Made by a program: the position numbers and the translations under genes. DNA of 33,350 nt from Acidobacteriota bacterium. Lineage in GTDB: Bacteria > Acidobacteriota > Terriglobia > Acidiferrales > UBA7541. Shown here one piece after another: positions 18,602 to 27,747 of this stretch (the stretch's first letter is position 1; the number at the start of each line of letters is the position of its first letter). The stretch covers positions 1-33,350 of the forward strand of contig QHYM01000149.1 of NCBI GenBank assembly GCA_003223295.1, in the 5' to 3' direction. The notes beneath the pieces were generated by a model that made no database searches, had not been told where the DNA came from, and saw only the letters and a list, made by a program, of their open reading frames with translations.

Positions 18602-19963
18602 GTGTGGGCCATGCTCCAAAGCGGAAGCAGCACGCAGCACCTGTGGGAGACCGCAGGGATCCTGGGAGTCGCATTGCTGGCGGTCGTTGGCCTGGTGGTG
18701 TACCTGTTGCGGAAGTTTTTTCAGAGCAGCAAAGAAGGGCAAAGCGAGAAGATTGCGACGAGCGCTCCGCGCACGGAGAACCCTTCGGCGTTCATGGCAG
18801 CGTCGATGCAGGCCGTGATTCAGCAACTGCGCGAACAGGAAAAAGAGCTGGAGCGGCTGCACAAGATTGAAAAAGAACGCGCCGAGCAAACGGAACGGCT
18901 GAGCGAAGAAGTCACGCGCAACATGCCGGCCGGGCTGGTGGTAGTGAATGCGACGGGGATTATTTCGAGTTCGAATCCCGCGGCGGAGCACGTGCTGGGA
19001 ATCCACGGGCTGGGATTCCGGCGTTACAGCGAAGCACTGGGACAGGATTCGCAGCTCACCAAGCTGGTTGCCGAGTGCCTCGCGTCAGGAAGAATCTTCC
19101 GCAGAGAAGAAGTCGAACACGTACCGCCAGCGGGCGATGCGCGGCATCTGGGCGTCACCATTTCGCCCATACGGCGTGGCGAAGGAAAAATTAATGGCGT
19201 CATTTGTCTGCTGACGGATCTGACGGAACTGGCGGCACTGCAGCAACGGATGCAGCTCAAGGAAAACCTGGCGGCGCTGGGCGAATTGTCGGCGGGAATC
19301 GCGCACGAGTTCAAAAATGCGCTGGCGACGATATCGGGCTATGCGCAGATGATTCCGGATGCTTCGCCGAAGGAGTCGGCGGATTACGCCAAGAAGATTG
19401 TGCAGCAAACGAGGAACATCACGCATATGGTGGCGGAGTTCCTGAAATATGCGCGGCCGCTGGAAATTCCGGACGATCGCGTGGAGCTGCAAGAGGTCGT
19501 GCAGCGCGCCGTGGAAGAAGTGACGCAGACGATGCCGCAGGTGACGATTGAGTGTGGCGGGAATTTTGGGGACGTGGCCGGAGATGAAGGGCTGCTGCGG
19601 CAGGCGCTGCTGAATCTGGCGAGGAACGCGGCGGAAGCGTGCGCGGAGGCGGAGGGCGGGGGGCGTGTGACATTGCGCGGAGAAGTGATTGAGAGCGAAG
19701 AAGCAGGATGGCAGCGAATCGTCGTTAGCGACAACGGGCCAGGGATCGCGCAAGGGGCTATGCCGAAGTTGTTTCGGCCGTTTTTTACAACCAAGAACAA
19801 TGGAACGGGGTTAGGATTGGCCGTGGTGCAAAAGATCATCCTGCAGCACGGCGGCCATGTGGAAGTGCGGAACTGTCCGAAAGGCGGGGCTGAGTTTATC
19901 GTTACGTTACCGCTGCCCCGAAGGGTAGCGGAGGCGGTAGAATCAAAGCAGGCTCGCATCTAA
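18602..19963 (+). CDS. PAS-containing sensor histidine kinase (NtrB/AtoS type)
   Basis: Membrane sensor kinase expected to phosphorylate the sigma-54 regulator at 20783. Order: one transmembrane helix (about 17-36), a coiled coil (about 70-105), a PAS domain (about 107-210; LVVVNATGIISSSNPAAEHVLG), a HisKA domain with His235 in GIAHEFKNALATISG, and an HATPase domain with N-box LLNLARNAAEA and G-boxes DNGPGI and GTGLGLA. There is no large periplasmic domain, so the signal is likely cytoplasmic or sensed through the PAS domain. The start is GTG 18602 or ATG 18611. It is 53 bases after pilD. Confidence 0.93.
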   Translation: MWAMLQSGSSTQHLWETAGILGVALLAVVGLVVYLLRKFFQSSKEGQSEKIATSAPRTENPSAFMAASMQAVIQQLREQEKELERLHKIEKERAEQTERLSEEVTRNMPAGLVVVNATGIISSSNPAAEHVLGIHGLGFRRYSEALGQDSQLTKLVAECLASGRIFRREEVEHVPPAGDARHLGVTISPIRRGEGKINGVICLLTDLTELAALQQRMQLKENLAALGELSAGIAHEFKNALATISGYAQMIPDASPKESADYAKKIVQQTRNITHMVAEFLKYARPLEIPDDRVELQEVVQRAVEEVTQTMPQVTIECGGNFGDVAGDEGLLRQALLNLARNAAEACAEAEGGGRVTLRGEVIESEEAGWQRIVVSDNGPGIAQGAMPKLFRPFFTTKNNGTGLGLAVVQKIILQHGGHVEVRNCPKGGAEFIVTLPLPRRVAEAVESKQARI

Positions 19964-20014
19964 CTACTTAGCGGGAAAAGGGGCCTTCCAGCAGGTCCGG
20001 AAGGGCGGGACAAA

Positions 20015-20641
20015 ATGCGGAAAAACGATTGGATGAAGATTGCGGTGGTGGCCGCGGGATTGTGCCTGGCGGCGTTGGGAAGCTACGCGCAGGAACAGAG
20101 TTCTTCGCAGCAGACGGGCGATCCGGTGGCGGATGCGGCGAGAAAAGCGCGCGAGGAAAAAGAAAAGAAGAACGCGCAGAAACCGAAAAGAGTGTTTACG
20201 GACGATGATGTGAAGCCTGCCGGTCCGGCGGCGCCAGACAAGGCGGCTGCTCCGAGGGGCGGCGCTGCCACAGCGCCGACAAACGGGACGGAAGGCGCGT
20301 CAGCGGCAACGGCTACGGGCTCGCAAAAGGCCGAGGGCGAGGAGAAAGAAGATCCGAACAGCGAAAAAGCCTGGCGGAAGCGCTTCAGCGAGCAGCACCA
20401 AAAAATCGCCAAGGCGGAGAAGGAGCTGGATATTCTTCAGCGCGAATTGCAAAAGTCCTCGGTGCAGTATTACGCCGATCCGCAGAAGGCCATGAAAGAG
20501 CAGAACAACCGCGGGGAAATCAACGAAAAAGCCGCCAAGATTGACGCCAAGAAAAAGGAACTGGAGGCACTCCGGCAGCAATTGGATGACATGGAAACAC
20601 AGTTGCGGAAGTCCGGGGGCGATCCAGGGTGGGCACAGTAA
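20015..20641 (+). CDS. Secreted Ala/Lys/Glu-rich coiled-coil protein
   Basis: 208-residue protein with a signal peptide (IAVVAAGLCLAALGSYAQ, cleavage after YAQ). After it come a charged helix (about 37-60), an Ala/Pro/Thr-rich linker (68-105), and a long coiled coil (about 118-200; FSEQHQKIAKAEKELDILQ ... KAAKIDAKKKELEALRQQL). No enzymatic motif is present. It lies between the sensor kinase and its likely response regulator, so it may be a periplasmic partner or output of that system. I do not recognise a named family. Confidence 0.8.
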   Translation: MRKNDWMKIAVVAAGLCLAALGSYAQEQSSSQQTGDPVADAARKAREEKEKKNAQKPKRVFTDDDVKPAGPAAPDKAAAPRGGAATAPTNGTEGASAATATGSQKAEGEEKEDPNSEKAWRKRFSEQHQKIAKAEKELDILQRELQKSSVQYYADPQKAMKEQNNRGEINEKAAKIDAKKKELEALRQQLDDMETQLRKSGGDPGWAQ

Positions 20642-20690
20642 CGTAAGTATTCAGTTTCAGTCGTCAGTTGTCAGTCAGCAAATTTTATTG
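20642..20690 (+). repeat. CAGT-type micro-repeat tract
   Basis: The bases at about 20650-20678 consist of imperfect repeats of TCAGT and TCAGTTG. Similar tracts occur at 17274-17291 and 22186-22215, each between genes. They may be decay products of short mobile repeats. No function can be read from them. Confidence 0.3.
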
Positions 20691-20782
20691 ATCGTCTGCG
20701 GTAATGCTAGGCTTCCCTTCTCCGCACACGTGTGTTCCGTTGTTCGCTGAAGACCTGCGGATTCGTGATAAAAACGAAAGAG

Positions 20783-22171
20783 ATGGAACCTCTCCTTCTC
20801 GTTGAAGACAAGAGCGAACTGCGCGCGATGATGCGAAAGGCCCTGGAGCGCGCGGGGTACTCCGTGGACGAAGCGCCGGACGGCGCGGCCGCGATCCAAA
20901 AGGTGCGCGCGCGCAGGTATTTGCTGGTGATCACGGATTTGAAGATGCCGGGAGCATCGGGGCTGGATGTTCTGCGGGAAACGAAACAGGCCGACGCCAC
21001 GATTCCCGTACTTCTGCTGACCGCGTATGGGTCTGTGGAAGAAGCTGTCGCCGCCATGAAAGATGGCGCGTTCGATTTTCTGCAAAAGCCCGTGGACCTG
21101 GACCATTTGAAGCTGCTGGTGAAGCGCGCGGCGGAGCAACAGGAACTGCAACGCGAAAATTTGCTGCTGCGCGCGGAGTATGCGGCGCGGTACGGGTTTC
21201 CGCGGATCGTCGGGGAGCACGGTTCCATCCGGGAAGTCAGTCAGAATATCCAAAAAGTGGCGGCCACGGATGCGACCTGTCTGCTACTGGGCGAAAGCGG
21301 AACGGGGAAAGAATTGTTCGCCCTTGCGATCCATCATTTGTCGCCGCGGCGGGAGCAACCGTTTGTGGCACTGAATTGCGCGGCGATCCCGGAAGGATTG
21401 GTGGAAAACGAGCTGTTTGGGCACGAAAAGGGCGCGTTCACGGGTGCGGCCACGCGCAAAGTGGGGAAAATGGATCTGGCGCACCGCGGAACGTTGTTTC
21501 TGGACGAGATTGGCGAGTTGCCGCTGGCGATTCAAGCGAAGCTGTTGCGGGTGCTGGAAGAAAAGCGATTCGAACGGGTGGGGGGAACGCAGTCGATCGA
21601 CGTGGACGTTCGAATCGTGGTGGCCACGAACCGCGATTTGCAGAAGCAAGTGCAGGAAAAGCTGTTTCGCGATGACTTGTACTTCCGGATTTCCACCGTG
21701 CCGATTACGATTCCGCCGCTGCGCGAACGGGGGAACGACGTGCTGTTGCTGGCGAATCATTTTCTGGAGAAGTTCAGCCGGGAGTTCACCAAACAAGGAC
21801 TGGAGCTCTCTGAGGAGGCGCGCGAGCGGTTGTTGCATTACCGCTGGCCGGGAAATGTGCGGGAATTGCAAAACACGATTGAGCGGGCGGTGATTCTTGC
21901 CGACGGCGTCAGCATTCGCGCGGATGGACTGCAACTGCCGGCAACGAAGCCGGACGTCACCAAGTTGCCGGCCGGCATGCTGCCGGAGAAATTCAATTGG
22001 GAAGGAACGCTTGAACAAGTGACGACCCGCGCCGCGGGGCACGTGGAAAAGGCATTGCTCGAAAATACGATGAGTGAATGCAAATGGAATAAGACTCGCG
22101 CCGCGGAGAAGCTGGGGATTACTCCGAAGACGTTGCTGGCGAAGCTGCGGGCTGTGGGGCTGGAGGAGTGA
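20783..22171 (+). CDS. Sigma-54-dependent response regulator (NtrC family)
   Basis: 462-residue transcription activator. The N-terminal receiver domain has phospho-acceptor Asp52 (ITDLKMPG), Thr80 and Lys102. The AAA+ domain has Walker A GESGTGKE (170-177), the sigma-54 contact loop GAFTGA (217-222) and the arginine-finger region DDLYFRISTVPI. A C-terminal Fis-type helix-turn-helix (KWNKTRAAEKLGITPKTLLAKL) binds enhancers. ATG 20783 is chosen because the receiver domain begins there and GAAAGAG precedes it; an upstream extension to 20732 has no domain sequence. Targets are unknown, but the pilD neighbour hints at surface structures. Confidence 0.95.
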   Translation: MEPLLLVEDKSELRAMMRKALERAGYSVDEAPDGAAAIQKVRARRYLLVITDLKMPGASGLDVLRETKQADATIPVLLLTAYGSVEEAVAAMKDGAFDFLQKPVDLDHLKLLVKRAAEQQELQRENLLLRAEYAARYGFPRIVGEHGSIREVSQNIQKVAATDATCLLLGESGTGKELFALAIHHLSPRREQPFVALNCAAIPEGLVENELFGHEKGAFTGAATRKVGKMDLAHRGTLFLDEIGELPLAIQAKLLRVLEEKRFERVGGTQSIDVDVRIVVATNRDLQKQVQEKLFRDDLYFRISTVPITIPPLRERGNDVLLLANHFLEKFSREFTKQGLELSEEARERLLHYRWPGNVRELQNTIERAVILADGVSIRADGLQLPATKPDVTKLPAGMLPEKFNWEGTLEQVTTRAAGHVEKALLENTMSECKWNKTRAAEKLGITPKTLLAKLRAVGLEE

Positions 22172-22219
22172 GGCATCTCCGGTCTTCAGTTCACAGTTCA
22201 AATCTTCAGTTTGTCAATC

Positions 22220-23002
22220 TCACAATGCTCGTGTGCCAGTGTGGAGGGCTACGGTGCACATCGTCCACTCGCGAAAATCAACGGACTGGTAGCCGACGGA
22301 GCGCATGAGGGCAGCGAGTTCGGGCGGGCGGAAGAATCGCGCGACGGATTTCGGCAGGTAGGTGTAGGCGGACTGATGGCCCGAGACGAGCCAGCCGACT
22401 CGCGGCAGGACCTTCTTGAAATACCAGCGGTAAACATTCCCTAGAAAACCTTGAGGCGGCTCGGCGAATTCCAGGATGGCGACGGTGCCGCCGGGCTTAA
22501 GGACGCGATAAATCTCGCGAAGGCCAACTTCGTAGTTGGCGAGGTTGCGAAAACCGAAGGCACTGGCGATGAGATCAAAAGAAGCATCCGCAAAGGGCAG
22601 GCGCAGAGCATCGGCTTCGAAAAACGGCATGGGCGTCGCAGCACCAGCCCCGTCCGAAGCAGAACGAGCGGAGCTTTTTTCTCTGGCGCGGACAAGCATG
22701 GTGTGAGCGAAATCGGCGCCCAGGATGCGAGCTTTTCCTTCATGAGCGAGGGCGAAAGCCAGATCGCCGGTTCCGCAGCAAAGATCCAAAACCACAGCAT
22801 CGGGGCGCTGAAGGATGGGGCGGAGGCGCTTGGCGGCGCGAGCGCGCCAGAGACGATCCAGTTCGAACGACAGAAGATGATTCAGCAGATCGTAGCGGGG
22901 CGCGATTTGCGTGAACATCTCGCGGACTTTTTTGGACGCATCTGCCTCAGTGACAGCGCCCTCGGGACGAGTTCCCTTCACCGGCACAGCAACTTCGCTC
23001 AT
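22220..23002 (-). CDS. ubiE: Demethylmenaquinone/ubiquinone C-methyltransferase
   Basis: SAM-dependent methyltransferase of the UbiE/MenG family that methylates the quinone ring, a late step in respiratory quinone synthesis. The 260-residue protein has the family opening VREMFTQIAPRYDLLNHLLS, the SAM site VLDLCCGTGDLA and the second family signature (ASAFGFRNLANYEVGLREI, ending in YRVLKPGG). In this type of organism the product is probably menaquinone. Its ATG overlaps the aroB stop (ATGA at 23002-22999), so the two are cotranslated. This links the shikimate/chorismate supply to quinone synthesis. Confidence 0.95.
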   Translation of the reverse strand: MSEVAVPVKGTRPEGAVTEADASKKVREMFTQIAPRYDLLNHLLSFELDRLWRARAAKRLRPILQRPDAVVLDLCCGTGDLAFALAHEGKARILGADFAHTMLVRAREKSSARSASDGAGAATPMPFFEADALRLPFADASFDLIASAFGFRNLANYEVGLREIYRVLKPGGTVAILEFAEPPQGFLGNVYRWYFKKVLPRVGWLVSGHQSAYTYLPKSVARFFRPPELAALMRSVGYQSVDFREWTMCTVALHTGTRAL

Positions 23003-24126
23003 TGAGATTTCCCGTGACCGTCGCTTGCCGCAGTGATCAGGCGAGGAGTGAAGTGCAGAACGCGCTCGACGGCGCGAACCGGAACCTTGTCGTACGTGCG
23101 TGCATGGCCAATGCGCGGCGAAAGAACGAAACGGAGAATGCCGCTACGCGACTTTTTGTCCGAGCGCATGGCGTTGAGCAATGCGGAGTTAGAAATGTTC
23201 GGCCAAGGCGGCAAGGGCCCGAGGCGGTGAACGAGAGAGATAATACGCGAGACGTCATCCGCAGGAGTGAGGCGAAGCTCGTGTCCCAGGAAAGCGGCAG
23301 CCATCATGCCCCAAGCGACGGCTTCCCCGTGCTGGTAGCGGCGATAGTGCGTGACGCTTTCGAGCGCATGGGCAAAAGTGTGGCCGAAATTAAGAATCTC
23401 ACGCAATCCGGACTCGCGCTCGTCGCGGCTGACAACGCGGGCCTTGATCTGGATGTTGCGAGGAATTAAGGAGCGGAGCGCATCGCGGTCGCGGAGCAGA
23501 ATCTTGTCCATGTCCTTTTCGAGCAGTGCAAACTTCGACGCGTCGGCAATTACGGCGTGCTTGATGACCTCCGCGAGACCGCCACGGAATTCACGATCAG
23601 GGAGCGTGCGCAGAAGTTCCGGGTCTGCGATCACCAGCCGCGGCGGATAGAATGCGCCGACGAGATTCTTGCCTTCAGGAAGATTCACGCCGGTTTTCCC
23701 GCCTATGGAGCTGTCCACCTGAGCGACCAAAGTGGTGGGCATATGAACGAGGGCCACGCCGCGCAAATAAGAAGCGGCCACAAAGCCAGCCACGTCGCCC
23801 ACAACGCCGCCGCCGACTGCGATAATCAGAGACTTCCGATCGGCTCCCGCGCGGCAGAGGGAACGCGCAATGTGCTCGACGCTGCCAAGATGTTTTGCCG
23901 ATTCCACATCGTTAAAAAGATGCACTGCGTTTCGATTCGAAAGCCGCAAGCCGCGTTGAACGTCCTTGCCGACAGCACGCCAGACCTTCGGCGAAGAAAC
24001 AATGTGAACGCTGGAAAATCGTCCGAGCGCCGCGATTTCGCGGGCGGCGTAGCCAATGGCTCCTGCTCCGGCAACGACGGAGTAGGGACCGGCGGAGGAT
24101 TGCACTCGAATGCGCCTGGTTTTCAT
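22999..24126 (-). CDS. aroB: 3-dehydroquinate synthase
   Basis: NAD- and metal-dependent cyclase that converts DAHP to 3-dehydroquinate, the second step of the shikimate pathway. The 375-residue protein shows AVGGGVVGDVAGFVAASYLRG, MPTTLVAQVDSSIGGKTGVN, GGLAEVIKHAVIAD, LNFGHTFAHALE and HGEAVAWGM, the NAD-binding and metal-binding segments of the family. It is the first gene of a two-gene minus-strand operon with ubiE. It is divergent from nadB, with about 120 bases between the starts. Confidence 0.96.
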   Translation of the reverse strand: MKTRRIRVQSSAGPYSVVAGAGAIGYAAREIAALGRFSSVHIVSSPKVWRAVGKDVQRGLRLSNRNAVHLFNDVESAKHLGSVEHIARSLCRAGADRKSLIIAVGGGVVGDVAGFVAASYLRGVALVHMPTTLVAQVDSSIGGKTGVNLPEGKNLVGAFYPPRLVIADPELLRTLPDREFRGGLAEVIKHAVIADASKFALLEKDMDKILLRDRDALRSLIPRNIQIKARVVSRDERESGLREILNFGHTFAHALESVTHYRRYQHGEAVAWGMMAAAFLGHELRLTPADDVSRIISLVHRLGPLPPWPNISNSALLNAMRSDKKSRSGILRFVLSPRIGHARTYDKVPVRAVERVLHFTPRLITAASDGHGKSQ

Positions 24127-24249
24127 TTGCGAGACTTTTCAATGTAACACACGCTCTGACGGCGCCGCATGCCCGAGCCGTCTTTCGTATACGCGCAATT
24201 CCTTCGTGCTACCATAATTGGGCGAATTGAACACCGATTCTCCACTGCC

Positions 24250-25899
24250 ATGACCCATTCCCACAAAATCCATCATGCCGATTACGCTGTCGTGGGCAGC
24301 GGAATCGCCGGGCTGCGCGCGGCGATTGAATTGAGCGAGGCGGGAAGCGTGCTCGTACTGGCAAAATCGAATTTGAGCGACTCGGCAACGGCTTGGGCGC
24401 AAGGCGGAATTGCCGTGGCGCTTTCCGACGAGGACGAAATCGGGCTGCACGAACAGGACACCATCAACGCCGGCGATGGCCTATGCAGGGCCGAAGCGGT
24501 GGCATTGCTCGTAGAAGAGGGCCCGAAGTACATCACGCAGCTGATCGAGTGGGGAACGGAATTCGACCGCGCGGGAACCAAGCTGGCTTTCACGCGGGAG
24601 GCCGCGCACAGCCGCTCGCGGATTCTGCACGCGCACGGCGATTCGACGGGCCGGGAAATTAGCCGCGCGCTGCTCTCGCGCGCGCATTCGATCCCTCATC
24701 TGCACCTGCGGGCGCACGCCTTCACAACGGAATTGATCGTTGACTACGGCCGAGTCACTGGGCTGCGCTTTATCGATGAGACCGACGGAACGCTGCACGA
24801 GCTTCAAGCCGGCGCTGTGTTGCTGGCGACTGGCGGGCTCGGGCAAATCTATCGCGAGACGACCAACCCCGATGTGGCCACCGGGGATGGCATGGCCATC
24901 GCTTACGATGCCGGAGCCGTCTTGTCAGACATGGAGTTCATGCAATTCCATCCCACCGCTCTGGCGATCCCGGGAGCGCCGCGGTTTCTGCTCTCCGAAG
25001 CGTTACGCGGCGAAGGTGGCGTGCTCCGCAATATCGGCCTCGAACGCTTTATGAAGAGGTACCACGAAGCGCAGGAACTGGCGCCGCGGGACGTAGTGGC
25101 GCGCGCCATCGTCAGCGAGATGCAGCGGACGCAGAGCACGCACGTTTATCTGGACATGACGAACAAGAGCGAGGAGTTCCTGAAAAAGCGCTTCCCGCGC
25201 ATACACGAGACGTGCTTAAGCTATGGGTTGGATCTGGCGAGCGACCTGGCGCCGGTTTGTCCCGCGGCGCATTACATGATGGGTGGAGTGAAGACCGATC
25301 TGAAAGGACGCACTTCCCTTCCTGGCCTGTATGCTGCGGGAGAAACGGCCTCGACGGGAGTGCACGGAGCCAATCGTCTGGCCAGCAATTCGCTGCTCGA
25401 GGGATTGGTATTCGGCGCGCTAGCAGCCCAAGCCATGATGAAAGACGCGCCTGCGGGAAAGCGCAAGGGGCAAGCGCTACCCGGAAGCCCGGCTCCGCTG
25501 CCGGGGAATTCTTCGGCTTCACCGAAAGAAGCAGCCAAGAACGGAGGAGCAGCGAAGAATGGAGCAGCTGCCAAGCCCGCTTCCACACTGTGCGCAACGC
25601 TATCGAAAATCCGGGACGTTATGTGGCGGGAGGCCGGCATCATGCGCAATGGCAAAGAACTGGCCGAGGCCATCAAACAACTTGAAGCGATTGAGCTGCC
25701 CAAATGCGAAAAGTCCGGGCGCAGCGGGCATGAATTGCGAAACCTGCACACTTTGGCGCTAGTGATGACGCGGTCAGCGCTGGCTCGCGAAGAAAGCCGC
25801 GGGAGCCATTACCGCTCGGATTTTCCGTACCGGAACGATGAGGATTTCGCGAAGCACTCGGCGCTCCAAAAAGGCAAGGACGTGGGATTCGAACCTTAG
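24250..25899 (+). CDS. nadB: L-aspartate oxidase
   Basis: FAD enzyme that oxidises L-aspartate to iminoaspartate, the first step of de novo NAD synthesis, in the cytoplasm. From ATG 24250 the protein is 549 residues. The FAD motif is VVGSGIAGLRAAIELSEAG, followed by active-site segments HSRSRILHAHGDSTGREI, EFMQFHPTAL and HGANRLASNSLLEGLVFG. Between the flavoprotein core and the C-terminal helical domain sits an unusual low-complexity linker of about 50 Ala/Lys/Pro/Gly-rich residues. An ATG at 24169 would add 27 residues of non-family sequence before the FAD motif, so 24250 is preferred. No nadA or nadC is in the window. Confidence 0.94.
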   Translation: MTHSHKIHHADYAVVGSGIAGLRAAIELSEAGSVLVLAKSNLSDSATAWAQGGIAVALSDEDEIGLHEQDTINAGDGLCRAEAVALLVEEGPKYITQLIEWGTEFDRAGTKLAFTREAAHSRSRILHAHGDSTGREISRALLSRAHSIPHLHLRAHAFTTELIVDYGRVTGLRFIDETDGTLHELQAGAVLLATGGLGQIYRETTNPDVATGDGMAIAYDAGAVLSDMEFMQFHPTALAIPGAPRFLLSEALRGEGGVLRNIGLERFMKRYHEAQELAPRDVVARAIVSEMQRTQSTHVYLDMTNKSEEFLKKRFPRIHETCLSYGLDLASDLAPVCPAAHYMMGGVKTDLKGRTSLPGLYAAGETASTGVHGANRLASNSLLEGLVFGALAAQAMMKDAPAGKRKGQALPGSPAPLPGNSSASPKEAAKNGGAAKNGAAAKPASTLCATLSKIRDVMWREAGIMRNGKELAEAIKQLEAIELPKCEKSGRSGHELRNLHTLALVMTRSALAREESRGSHYRSDFPYRNDEDFAKHSALQKGKDVGFEP

Positions 25900-25924
25900 G
25901 CAAGAGGGGCCGAGCGCTGAATTC

Positions 25925-26914
25925 CTACCGCGCTTGCTGTTCCTTCACACTCTCCAGAAAAACATGCCCGACAATGGCGAGCGTCTTGGCGCTGATCTTA
26001 TCAAGATTGTCCTCGGGCGTGTGCCAATAACCGTTGTTTACGAAGTCTCCGATGACATCCACGGCGGGAACACCGCGTTTCATGAACGAATCATGGTCGT
26101 CTTCGGCGGAAGATTCTTGATCGCGAAAGAGGTCCGAGTAGCCTAGCTTGTGAGCGGTGTTCCAAACGAGGTCGATCAAAGCCGGCGTGGAACTGGATTC
26201 GCGCGGGAAATAAGCTTTGCGGCCGCCAATGATGTCCGCCAGCAGAAATGCCCTGACCTTCTTGAGGTCGCCGCTGGCGGCAAGCTTCGCGGCCATCTGG
26301 CGGCTGCCGTAGCGGCTATCCGTATCGCTCCATTGTCTCATGGCCTCTTCGCCGTCGAAGAAAGCGATCCAGACGGCATATCTTCCGTGCTGCGGGCATA
26401 AAAGGCGCGCGAGTTCCAGCATCAAGGCCGTCGAGGAACCTCCGTCGTCCGCACCCACAAAATTTGGCTTCAATAAAGTGTCGTAGTGCGTGCCAAGAAG
26501 AATGATGCCGGGCTTTTCCCCGGCGATTTTCACGAGAAAGTTTTTCATCGTGAGGCGGCCGACGGGCGTGTCAGCGCTAAACACGTCCGTCTCTACGGTG
26601 CAGCCGTAGCCTTTTAGTTCGGATTCCAGAAAATCTTGCAGTTTGCCTATGGCCGGGGAAGCGGAAGGATGGGGACCGAAGGCAACCTGTTTGGCGACTA
26701 ATGCGTACGCGCGCTTGCCATCGAAGCCGCCAGTCTTGTCGGGCGGCGGCGCGTCATCCGAAGCTTGCGGCGGAGCCGAAGCCATCGTGCTCATGAAAGG
26801 AGGCTGGGCTGCACCTGTTGTTTCTTTGCCGCTGGCTTTGCACCCCAGCAAAGCTAGGGACGACAGACCCAGAATCGCCACGGGCCAAAGGGGTCTCTTC
26901 GTGTTCCAACGCAT
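25925..26914 (-). CDS. Glutaminyl-cyclase-like M28 lipoprotein
   Basis: Zinc enzyme of the M28/glutaminyl-peptide cyclotransferase fold. The 329-residue protein has a lipobox (SSLALLGC, lipidated Cys25) and a Pro/Ala-rich linker. It then shows GTHYDT, VGADDGGSS (Asp156), FFDGEEAMRQWSDTDSRYGSR (Glu189/190), LLADIIGG (Asp227), EDDHDSF and WHTPEDN (Trp297, His298). The DGEEA...W...DSxYGSR and DDH...WHT patterns resemble animal and bacterial glutaminyl cyclases, which form N-terminal pyroglutamate, more than aminopeptidases. It is the third gene of the Tat block; its ATG shares one base with the tatC stop. It probably acts on exported peptides. Confidence 0.82.
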   Translation of the reverse strand: MRWNTKRPLWPVAILGLSSLALLGCKASGKETTGAAQPPFMSTMASAPPQASDDAPPPDKTGGFDGKRAYALVAKQVAFGPHPSASPAIGKLQDFLESELKGYGCTVETDVFSADTPVGRLTMKNFLVKIAGEKPGIILLGTHYDTLLKPNFVGADDGGSSTALMLELARLLCPQHGRYAVWIAFFDGEEAMRQWSDTDSRYGSRQMAAKLAASGDLKKVRAFLLADIIGGRKAYFPRESSSTPALIDLVWNTAHKLGYSDLFRDQESSAEDDHDSFMKRGVPAVDVIGDFVNNGYWHTPEDNLDKISAKTLAIVGHVFLESVKEQQAR

Positions 26915-27747
26915 TAGCGCGCCTCCGCCGGAGCAGCGATGCGGCGTTCTCTCCGCCGCGTAACAATCGCGGAGACCGCGATGCCCAGGAAATACAGACC
27001 AATCATGGGGGCCATGAAGACCAGCATCGTGGTGGCGTCGGGAGTCGGCGTGACGATGGCGGCAATGACCGTGATAATCAAAATCGCGTAGCGGAAATTC
27101 TTCCAGAGAAATTTCGGCGTGACGATTCCAAACAGCGACAAAAAGAAAATCAAGACCGGAAGCTCGAACATCAGTCCCATGCCCAATAGGATGAGCAGGA
27201 TCAGATCGAAATATTCGTTGACGCTGGTCATGGGTATGACGTCATGCCCCAACGAGAACATTGGCCCAGGATTCACAAGAAAACGCAGGATGTAGGGCAA
27301 CATGATGAAGTAGCCGAAAGCGATTCCCGCCAGAAAAAGAAAAACCGTCGAGAACATGAAGCCGGTGATGGCGCCACGTTCGTGCCTGTAGAGCGCCGGC
27401 GCGACAAAAAGCCAGATCTGATAGAGCACGATAGGCGAAGCCAGCACGATTCCCAGATACACACCTATAGTGACGACAAGATTCAGCGCACCAGCCGGGT
27501 GTGTGTAAATCAGCTTTGGATCCAAGTGCGCGTCCGCCAGCGCCTTTAACATCGGCCTGTTGATCCAAGTGACGAAATATTTTGACAGATAGACGCCAAT
27601 GAGCGTGCCGAGGCCGATGGCGTACAGCGAGTAAATGATACGTTTGCGCAATTCGCTGAGGTGCTCAAAAAACGTCATCGTGCCGCCGGGTTCCTCAGAG
27701 CGGGCGGAATCTTGCGGGTTGGGGGCGGAGTCGGTCACGGGGCTCAC
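26914..27747 (-). CDS. tatC: Sec-independent translocase subunit TatC
   Basis: Six-helix inner-membrane receptor that recognises twin-arginine signal peptides. The 277-residue protein has the conserved FFEHLSELRKRIIYS opening, LYQIWLFVAPALYRHER, GIAFGYFIMLPYILRFL, a helix pair near VNEYFDLILLILLGMGLMFELPV, and a C-terminal VTPTPDATTM loop. It starts with GTG 27747, overlapping the stop of tatA/B by 4 bases. Its own stop overlaps the following lipoprotein start by one base. The three genes form a tight operon. Confidence 0.96.
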   Translation of the reverse strand: MSPVTDSAPNPQDSARSEEPGGTMTFFEHLSELRKRIIYSLYAIGLGTLIGVYLSKYFVTWINRPMLKALADAHLDPKLIYTHPAGALNLVVTIGVYLGIVLASPIVLYQIWLFVAPALYRHERGAITGFMFSTVFLFLAGIAFGYFIMLPYILRFLVNPGPMFSLGHDVIPMTSVNEYFDLILLILLGMGLMFELPVLIFFLSLFGIVTPKFLWKNFRYAILIITVIAAIVTPTPDATTMLVFMAPMIGLYFLGIAVSAIVTRRRERRIAAPAEAR

